Shown: positions 57,891 to 64,000 of the stretch, piece after piece
Position numbering within the stretch: the first letter of the stretch is position 1
Layout: each line of letters opens with the position of its first letter
Assembly (NCBI GenBank): GCA_963753725.1
Contig: CAVWDI010000001.1
Location: forward strand, 682,001 to 746,000
Length of the DNA: 64,000 bases
From: CAVWDI01 sp963753725
GTDB lineage: Bacteria > Chloroflexota > Anaerolineae > Anaerolineales > UBA4823
Direction of reading: 5' to 3'
Notes under the pieces: generated by a model
The model's input: the letters and a program-made list of their open reading frames with translations, nothing else
What the model was told of the DNA's origin: nothing
The model's database searches: none
Program-made: the position numbers and the translations under genes

Positions 57891-59308
57891 TTACTCTTCT
57901 CCAATGCCGCAACGATCTGGTCCAAATGCATTGCATGAGATCCCTTCACAAGAACCACATCGTTTGCACCTAACCGGTCGCTTAAAAAATCAACCGCCTG
58001 CTGGCTGTTTTCAAATTCGGAAATTTTTTCCCCGGATAGTCCAATTTTTTGAGCTGTTCTGGCAATGGTTTCCGCGCGTTTACCCACAACAACCAGTTCA
58101 TCCACAACTTCAGCCGCTCTACCCCCAACCATTCTATGTCCTTCATATTCATATTGCCCTAGTTCAAGCATATCACCCAGGACTGCTATCTTGTTCCCAT
58201 CTAACTCTTCCAAAAGGTTCAACGCCGCTATCGTAGATTTTGGGGAAGCATTATATGTATCATCAAGGATCAGAGCCCCTTTCGCGCTGCGCACAGCAAC
58301 CAGGCGTAATTGTGCCCTGCCCGTCCGCAAGCCGTTCACGATTTCCTCCCAGGTTAAATCTTCAACAAGACCCAGGGCTGCAGCTCGTAAAACGGTATGT
58401 ACAGAATGACGTCCTATTAAGGGTATTCGTAAGTACTGGGTTTCATTTCGAAAATGCAACCTCAGCCGGATCCCATCCAAACCCAGACCCTCCACATTAT
58501 CAGCCCACAGTTCAGCTCGGGGATCGAGTCCATAATAAAAAATCCTGGCATTGGTTTTGGCAGCCATTTCCCGTACCCGCAGGTCATCATAGTTCAATAT
58601 AGCGACACCATCCGGAGCAGGTGGAAGTGCCTGGACCAGCTCAGATTTTCCTTCCGCGATTGCCTCTTGAGTCCCCGCCCGTTCAGCATGAACTGTTCCG
58701 ATATTTGTAACTACTCCTACCTGTGGTTTGGCTATGTCACACAAATACTTAATTTCCCCTGGAACATAGAAACCCATCTCCAGCACTGCCCTTTGGTGAT
58801 CTTCAGTTAAACTCAGGATTGTCAAAGGCAGACCTATCTCGTTATTTAAATTCCCCGGATTCTTTAAAGTCTGGTACTTTTGATTTAATACTTCTGCGGA
58901 GACTTCCTTAGTAGTTGATTTCCCTACACTTCCAGTTATACCAACCACTCTGGGATTCAATTTCCGGCGCCAAAAGCGAGCTGTTTGCTGAACAGCATCG
59001 ATGGTATCGTCAACTCTAATACAAAAGGGTGTATCAATCTTTTCGGTATTGGTGGTAATTCCAGCTTGATGTAATTCTAAAACTCGATATTCGGACGGTA
59101 GAGGTTTTTGGACAAAAACCAATATTGCCCCATTTTTAATAGCTTCATCAATGAAATCATGCCCGTCGACATTCTCCCCCTGGACCGCCGCAAACAAAGA
59201 GCCTTTTGTCGCGAGGCGAGAATCAACCACAGCGCATGAGATTTCTTCCGATGCCCATTCTGGTCGATCATTTCCTAACGCTTCAATTACATCAGCTATC
59301 GTCAGCAT
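57887..59308 (-). CDS. murF: UDP-N-acetylmuramoyl-tripeptide-D-alanyl-D-alanine ligase
   Basis: A 473-residue Mur ligase adding the D-Ala-D-Ala unit. It has an N-terminal UDP-binding domain (SCAVVDSRLATKGSLFAAVQ), the ATP loop VVGITGSVGKSTTKE, NLNNEIGLPLTILSLTEDHQ and the C-terminal DTYNASPKSTIAALNLLEEL and AVLGDMLELGQYEYEGHR. It overlaps mraY by 4 bp and follows ftsI by 43 bp. Confidence 0.96.
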   Translation of the reverse strand: MLTIADVIEALGNDRPEWASEEISCAVVDSRLATKGSLFAAVQGENVDGHDFIDEAIKNGAILVFVQKPLPSEYRVLELHQAGITTNTEKIDTPFCIRVDDTIDAVQQTARFWRRKLNPRVVGITGSVGKSTTKEVSAEVLNQKYQTLKNPGNLNNEIGLPLTILSLTEDHQRAVLEMGFYVPGEIKYLCDIAKPQVGVVTNIGTVHAERAGTQEAIAEGKSELVQALPPAPDGVAILNYDDLRVREMAAKTNARIFYYGLDPRAELWADNVEGLGLDGIRLRLHFRNETQYLRIPLIGRHSVHTVLRAAALGLVEDLTWEEIVNGLRTGRAQLRLVAVRSAKGALILDDTYNASPKSTIAALNLLEELDGNKIAVLGDMLELGQYEYEGHRMVGGRAAEVVDELVVVGKRAETIARTAQKIGLSGEKISEFENSQQAVDFLSDRLGANDVVLVKGSHAMHLDQIVAALEKSK

Positions 59309-59351
59309 AAAAATAATGATCCGCTATTAAAAATCCTCTTTTTCAGATATT

Positions 59352-61115
59352 TCAATTTCCGTGCAATTTGGCTCGTACATCATCTGGAGGTATATCCATA
59401 AGCACAACAAGCTGCTCGACTGCTTTACGAAATACTGGAGCTGCTACCACTGAGCCCCATGGTGATGATTCGGGTCTCTCTAACCAGACATAGACCAGAA
59501 ATTGTGGATCATCAATGGGACCCCACCCTACAAACGATGCATTTGTTTCATTCGTTGTATAACCGAATTGAGTCGGAATTTCCGCTGTTCCTGTTTTCCC
59601 AGCTAACTTATAGCCGGTCACCAATGCATCCGACGATTCCTTTTCCAATGAACGTGCGAGTATCTCTGACAAAGTATTGGCAGTTTTTGCGCGGATAGGC
59701 ATACCAATCACTCTTTGTTCAATATCATGCTGGTATCCATCGTTAATAACGGAACGTACTACATGCGGAGCCATCATCTTTCCCTGATTCGCCAGCGCTG
59801 AAGCTGCGATTGCCATTTGGATTGGTGTGACGGAAACACCCTGTCCAAATGCGTTTGTTCCCAGATCAGCATCATACCAATCCCCATCACCTGGCGCTTT
59901 TAAACGACCTGGAACTTCGCCAGCCAGATCAACACCCGTCAAATGCCCAATTCCAAATGACAACATATATTGGTAAAAATCTTTTGGACCTAATTGAGTA
60001 GCCACCCACGCCAGACAAACGTTCAACGAATGCTGCATGCATCCCTGCATATTTTGCGGTCCCCATGCACCCATGTTCCAGTTATAAATTCGAGTACCGC
60101 CGATTTCAAAAACGCCGGTATCAATAAATTCTGTTTCCGTTGTCACAGCGCCGCTGTCTAAAGCTGCCGCCATGGTGAATATCTTAAAAACTGAACCTGG
60201 TTCATATGCCTGACTTACAATCGGGTTGAAGGGAGTTTCATCTGTGAAAACTTCCTGGTAATTCCAGTATTCATTTGCATCTAGTCTTTTTGTAGTTGCT
60301 AAGGCGAGCAGTTCTCCAGTTTGCGGGTCAATGACAACCAGAGTGCCAGAATCAGAACCGGTTTCCTCAATGGCGTCATCGATTATTCGTTCCATAACAC
60401 GTTGTATCGCTCGATCGATTGTTAATACCAGGCTTGCTCCTTCCGGGATCTCTGGCAACTCCTTTACTCTGCCTGGATGAAGAGGAACCCATACAAGTGA
60501 TTCATCGCCTGCCAGTAAATCGTTAAATTTCTCCTCAACGCCAAAAAAGCCGACTCCCTCCCGATTTACAAAACCAATAATATTTGAGGCTAATTCATTA
60601 TCGGGATAGATGCGCTGCAAATGTGGCTTGAAGGCAAGTCCACTTAAGCTGGGTGCATCCTTTTCACGACTCGAACCATACAAATGTTGCATTTGTTCGA
60701 TAAGCAATATAAGTTGATTTATCTTTTCCTCTTCAACGTTGGTCGCAACAACCCGGTATACTGCTGTATCCGTTGCTTCCAGGCTTGCGGCAGCAAATAC
60801 GTCTGCGTAGTCTAAACCCAGCACCATTTCTGATGTTTGAGCAATCGTGGAAGGATTTCTCACTTTTCTTATCTCAATCCCAACTTCATATGCAGTTTTA
60901 TTTCCCACCATCAAACTCCCCCAACGGTCATAAATACGACCTCTGGCAGGCGTAAGAATTTGGTATTCACCAGAATAGGCCTTCCCCACCGAGATGAGTT
61001 TTTCAACCTGCCGAGGATTAACCTTTATGCGTACCATTTGGAACACGACCATGAGCGGCATGATGAACATCAAACCACCGACAAGGTTGTAGCGCCACAT
61101 ATGTTTTTTATTCAC
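59352..61115 (-). CDS. ftsI: Penicillin-binding protein (FtsI, class B)
   Basis: A 587-residue transpeptidase that cross-links septal peptidoglycan. It has one N-terminal span, a pedestal domain (RGRIYDRWGSLMVGNKTAYE) and the transpeptidase domain with SxxK in AYEPGSVFKIFTMA, SxN in MQHSLNVCLAW and KTG in KLAGKTGTAEIP. The GTG start at 61115 overlaps the reconstructed ftsL stop as GTGA. No PASTA domains are seen. Confidence 0.95.
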   Translation of the reverse strand: MNKKHMWRYNLVGGLMFIMPLMVVFQMVRIKVNPRQVEKLISVGKAYSGEYQILTPARGRIYDRWGSLMVGNKTAYEVGIEIRKVRNPSTIAQTSEMVLGLDYADVFAAASLEATDTAVYRVVATNVEEEKINQLILLIEQMQHLYGSSREKDAPSLSGLAFKPHLQRIYPDNELASNIIGFVNREGVGFFGVEEKFNDLLAGDESLVWVPLHPGRVKELPEIPEGASLVLTIDRAIQRVMERIIDDAIEETGSDSGTLVVIDPQTGELLALATTKRLDANEYWNYQEVFTDETPFNPIVSQAYEPGSVFKIFTMAAALDSGAVTTETEFIDTGVFEIGGTRIYNWNMGAWGPQNMQGCMQHSLNVCLAWVATQLGPKDFYQYMLSFGIGHLTGVDLAGEVPGRLKAPGDGDWYDADLGTNAFGQGVSVTPIQMAIAASALANQGKMMAPHVVRSVINDGYQHDIEQRVIGMPIRAKTANTLSEILARSLEKESSDALVTGYKLAGKTGTAEIPTQFGYTTNETNASFVGWGPIDDPQFLVYVWLERPESSPWGSVVAAPVFRKAVEQLVVLMDIPPDDVRAKLHGN

Positions 61116-61593
61116 GGTACAACCTCAGGGAGTGAGGTTGCAATCCAATTCAATTGGAATTTGATCCAATCCACCAGCGGCTCCGTGTATTCCTCAGGTA
61201 TTGTTGGCGCCTTCACTACTTCCTTTCGGGTATATGGGGCTAATACAACCCCTTGTCGTTCCTGATAACCAGAAACTTGCAGGTACTCAGATTGAACTCA
61301 TCTCAATCGAACTCAAAACCCATACTTTGAGCTCTTTTTTCCATGACATGGTCAGAGAGCAACAATGCAATTTGTGATTGCATATCCTCAATTTCACGAT
61401 CAAGTGTTTCGATTTGACCTTTCATGTACTGGATATCACGTCCTGTACTTGCAGTTTGGGCGCTTACATTCAAATAAATCCCTGCAATTAATGCGACGAA
61501 TACAAGAATTAATGAAAACAAGCCGATAAACTGCAATTGTTTTCGCCACGGTGCTTGTGAATATGCCTGGGTTATATTGTCAATTTGGTCCAT
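61112..61593 (-). CDS. ftsL: Cell division protein FtsL-like, interrupted
   Basis: The direct frame from 61593 gives 96 residues with one span (FIGLFSLILVFVALIAGIYL) and a coiled coil (IQYMKGQIETLDREIEDMQS), ending RAQSMGFEFD at 61303. A different frame from 61297 to 61112 continues VQSEYLQVSGYQERQGVVLA and ends NWIATSLPEVVP; its TGA overlaps the GTG start of ftsI. FtsL homologues usually have such an LxV-type strand after the coiled coil, so I join the two; the joint (61275-61305) needs more than one change and is uncertain. FtsL recruits FtsI/FtsW at the divisome. Confidence 0.7.
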
Positions 61594-61635
61594 ATTCAGT
61601 TAATCAGCGTTCCAGAGTTATACAAAAATTTGCAA

Positions 61636-62607
61636 CTAATGTGCCAGGTTATTGATTTTTTCTACCGTCCGTAATCGAGCGCTGCGTGCACGTGGGTTTT
61701 GAATGATTTCCTCGTGGCTCGGAAAAATTGGGCGGCGATTTATTAAACGTACTGTTGCTCGATGACCACAATTGCAGATGAGTGATTTTGGTGGGCAAAT
61801 GCAGTCTTTACTCTCGCGCCTGAAATAATTCTTTACAATTCGATCTTCAAGAGAATGAAATGAAATCACAGATAATCGACCACCTATGTCTAATATTTCT
61901 AATGCACTCGGTAACGCATTTTCCAAAGAAGCTAACTCCTGATTAACAGCTATGCGTAACGCTTGAAATGTCCGGGTAGCTGGATGACGTTTACGCCTGG
62001 TTGTTCGATACGACCTTCTTCCAACGGCATCCGATACTATTCTGGCTAAATGCAGCGTATCCATGATTGGCCGATTTTCAACAAGAGATTTTGCGATCAT
62101 TCTTGATCTTCTTTCTTCACCGTATCTATAAATTAAATCAGCTAATTCAGATTCAGAAAGATTATTGACCAGGTCTTGTGCGCTTACCGGATTTCCCGGA
62201 TCAAATCGCATATCCAACGGCGCCTGTTTTCGAAACGAAAAGCCTCGCTCCGGATTATCCAATTGCATCGAGGAGACACCCAAATCAAAAATCACACCCA
62301 TGATTGTTTTCCAACCAACTTCCTTTATCATCTGGCTCATATGGATGTAGGATTCTTGAATGATCATCACCCGTGACCCAAATTCAGAAAGACGCTCACG
62401 GGCAATTTGAACCGCGGTTGGGTCAACATCGAGCCCCAATAATCGCCCATCTGGAAAACTCTCTTTGAGAATTCCCCAAGCATGACCACCAGCTCCAAGT
62501 GTGCAATCGATAAAGGTCGCAGCCTGCCTAGGTTGCAGTGCCTGTATTATTTCTTGGTAAAGTACAGGACGGTGAGAGAGCACCTCGTTCGTGCTATTAC
62601 CGTTCAT
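61636..62607 (-). CDS. rsmH: 16S rRNA (cytosine-1402-N4) methyltransferase RsmH
   Basis: A 323-residue SAM-dependent methyltransferase. It begins HRPVLYQEIIQALQPRQAAT with FIDCTLGAGGHAWGIL, and carries GVIFDLGVSSMQLDNPERGF and the C-terminal LSVISFHSLEDRIVKNYFRR. It methylates C1402 of 16S rRNA and is second in the cluster. The ATG follows AAGGAAAT. Four cysteines in CICPPKSLICNCG suggest the family's usual C-terminal zinc-like loop. Confidence 0.97.
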   Translation of the reverse strand: MNGNSTNEVLSHRPVLYQEIIQALQPRQAATFIDCTLGAGGHAWGILKESFPDGRLLGLDVDPTAVQIARERLSEFGSRVMIIQESYIHMSQMIKEVGWKTIMGVIFDLGVSSMQLDNPERGFSFRKQAPLDMRFDPGNPVSAQDLVNNLSESELADLIYRYGEERRSRMIAKSLVENRPIMDTLHLARIVSDAVGRRSYRTTRRKRHPATRTFQALRIAVNQELASLENALPSALEILDIGGRLSVISFHSLEDRIVKNYFRRESKDCICPPKSLICNCGHRATVRLINRRPIFPSHEEIIQNPRARSARLRTVEKINNLAH

Positions 62608-62626
62608 ATTTCCTTGTAAGTATTGG

Positions 62627-63067
62627 TTATTCGGAGGTAAGATCTAACTCCGCAAATCGGTGAGCATTTGTTTGTGTATCCTGAATTTGCTCGGTTTGTG
62701 AGGACCAATATTCTGGTGACCATATCTCGAAGTATGTACCATTTCCCACTACCACAACCTCACTCTCTAAATATGCGGACTGCTGCAGGAATTGTGGTAT
62801 CAGGATTCGTCCCGCTTTATCTACCTCAACAAATTTAGCGGTGGAGAAAAACAATCGCCGGAGTAATCTTGTAGTTGGGTCTGTCATACTCATTTGATTG
62901 ATTCGGCGAGAGACGCCTTCGAACAACGGAGAAGGGAGAACCAACAAATTTTGTTCGAAACCTTGCGAAATATATGCGCCATTAGTCGATAACAAATCTC
63001 GAAAATTAGTCGGGATCGTTAAACGCCCTTTATTATCTAAGTTGTGGTAGAATTGACCCAAGAACAT
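62627..63067 (-). CDS. mraZ: Transcriptional regulator MraZ
   Basis: A protein of about 146 residues with the two SpoVT/AbrB-like halves: MFLGQFYHNLDNKGRLTIPT and LRRLFFSTAKFVEVDKAGRI. MraZ binds repeated TGGG boxes upstream of its own gene and represses the cluster. I start at the ATG 63067, which matches the universal N-terminus, instead of an upstream GTG at 63121 that would overlap the MraZ boxes. It is the first gene of the division-wall cluster. Confidence 0.96.
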   Translation of the reverse strand: MFLGQFYHNLDNKGRLTIPTNFRDLLSTNGAYISQGFEQNLLVLPSPLFEGVSRRINQMSMTDPTTRLLRRLFFSTAKFVEVDKAGRILIPQFLQQSAYLESEVVVVGNGTYFEIWSPEYWSSQTEQIQDTQTNAHRFAELDLTSE

Positions 63068-63095
63068 AAGTTCTGCTATCCTTTTTAATTGCGAA

Positions 63096-63116
63096 ACGCC
63101 GGTGACAATCCGGCGT
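63096..63116 (-). repeat. Hairpin in the mraZ leader
   Basis: ACGCCGG (63096-63102) and CCGGCGT (63110-63116) form a perfect GC-rich 7-bp stem with a 7-nt loop between the MraZ boxes and the mraZ start. It has no U-run, so it may stabilise or regulate the leader. Confidence 0.5.
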
Positions 63117-63141
63117 CCCACTTTATCCCACTTGCTCCCAC
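63116..63141 (-). promoter_or_regulatory. Three MraZ boxes
   Basis: On the minus strand GTGGGA is repeated three times at exact 10-bp intervals (63141-63136, 63131-63126, 63121-63116). Repeats of TGGG spaced by a helical turn are the known MraZ operator. They begin just downstream of the expected transcription start. Confidence 0.9.
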
Positions 63142-63151
63142 AATTGAAACA

Positions 63152-63180
63152 AGTATATACTACTTTTTTGTTAAATGCAA
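63152..63180 (-). promoter_or_regulatory. Promoter of the mraZ-ftsZ cluster
   Basis: On the minus strand TTGCAT (63180-63175) and TATACT (63157-63152) are separated by 17 bp, a good sigma-70-type match. The MraZ boxes start about 10 bp downstream. Confidence 0.75.
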
Positions 63181-64000
63181 GAAGAATCCCCTCTTAACAG
63201 TTTTATATTGTTTCTTATCAAATCCTTTACCTGTTCATAATCTTTCGATCGAAATTCTCAGTCCTGGCATCATTTTCGAAAATTCTGTTTGATAAAGAAC
63301 AATAATTCCTACTTTTTATTTAACATTTGGTGATAACTCAATCCCCCAGAGAGATCATTGAATATCTAAATTTTATCGATAGAATTGATGCGGCCTTACA
63401 TATTCTAAAAGTCCATATCAAATGGATTTACTATCGTTTATCCAAATAACGCTATTTTCTGAGATCCCTGCTCCCGTCAATTCGCCAACGAAAATTAATC
63501 GGTATGATTAGAAATTAGAAAACTTTTTTTGCTGTTCTAATATTCGTTTTCTCAAAATAATGTATAATACATGAGAAATATTGGCAAATTTATCAGACAA
63601 TCTGTAACATAAATTTCCACACAGGATGATCTGATGTGCTCCGGTGTAAAGTAGATTAGGAATTTCGCACTTTCAATTTTTTACACCAATCCGGAGAAGT
63701 ACTTTGACAATTGGTACGTATACCAGGTTTTGATTTTTTGTTATTTTCGAATCCCATTATCAATTTATACAAGTCTATTATGGGGTCACAAAAAATAGAT
63801 ACTCATATCAAATTCTGGCTACGTAAAATTTCTTGCCGCTAAGGTAAAAACAACACCTGATTTCACGCGGCCACGGTTGATTTAGCTAAACTCTTTATTG
63901 GGTTTCGCGATTAGATAAAAAATTTGAATTCGGTGAAATATAAAGTAGTACTCATAGGCATATAGATGGAAGGTTGCTTTCGGAGTTATAACTTAAAATA
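63181..64000. other. AT-rich gene-free region with a bulged hairpin
   Basis: No coding frame of convincing length, tRNA or known ncRNA is visible in this 820-bp end. CTCCGGTGTAAA (63639-63650) pairs with TTTACA (63680-63685) and CCGGAG (63691-63696), a 12-bp stem with a 5-nt bulge and a 29-nt loop. A TATAAT occurs near 63563. It may hold a promoter for a gene beyond the window or a small RNA. Confidence 0.35.

Noticed and set aside
60837..61265. Plus-strand frame of 142 codons over ftsI and ftsL
   Set aside because: It is the complement of the ftsI N-terminus and the ftsL tail; no ribosome site or motif.
63181..64000. Replication origin
   Set aside because: AT-rich, but no cluster of DnaA boxes (TTATnCACA) and no dnaA/dnaN/gidA neighbours.

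Overview
The window (about 64 kb, roughly 43% G+C by eye) reads as chromosomal core sequence of a bacterium that is probably a member of the Chloroflexota, class Anaerolineae. This is an inference from gene content: a mevalonate-pathway decarboxylase, a class II (B12) ribonucleotide reductase, a complete mraZ-ftsZ division and wall cluster containing a MurC-MurB fusion, and no lipopolysaccharide-type outer-membrane genes. No phage, transposase or CRISPR array was seen.

Layout. 1-4.4 kb (minus): fabF and a partial fabH, a HAD-DinB fusion with a small Cys-rich partner, and efp with a structured leader. 4.6-14.2 kb (mostly plus): a secreted LysM/M23 peptidase, two unknown genes, tRNA-Arg, an hsp20-lon proteostasis pair, a PHP/AlbA_2 fusion and a MoaB/Mog protein. 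14.2-22.3 kb: acyl-CoA dehydrogenase, a secreted NAGPA-like protein, membrane proteins, tRNA-Phe, a large Rossmann protein and a beta-carbonic anhydrase. 22.8-35.7 kb: mevalonate decarboxylase, a site-2 protease, a HEAT protein, an AEC transporter, acylphosphatase, radC, eno, pyrG, pth and mfd. 35.7-40.8 kb (plus): a sugar operon with a PglC-like phosphosugar transferase, E1 alpha and beta subunits of a 2-oxoacid dehydrogenase, a lipoyl-domain/PglD-type acyltransferase fusion and a DegT aminotransferase, closed by a strong terminator. 40.9-44.7 kb (minus): deoxynucleoside kinase, nrdJ and nrdR. 45.3-63.1 kb (minus): mraZ-rsmH-ftsL-ftsI-murF-mraY-murD-ftsW-murG-(cvpA-like)-murCB-ddl-ftsQ-ftsA-ftsZ behind a promoter with three MraZ boxes. 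63.2-64 kb is AT-rich and gene-free.

The most interesting system is the sugar operon at 35.7-40.8 kb. The acetyltransferase that should N-acylate a 4-amino sugar carries its own lipoyl and E1/E3-binding domains, and it is encoded next to the E1 enzyme that could load it. This suggests direct transfer of an acyl group from a 2-oxoacid to an amino sugar instead of from free acyl-CoA.

A dominant technical feature is about twenty single-base frameshifts, many at short homopolymers, in otherwise well-conserved and mostly essential genes (ftsZ, ftsA, murC-murB, murG, nrdJ, pyrG, mfd and others). I read these as uncorrected indels in the sequence, not gene decay, and give the coordinates of the reconstructed genes.
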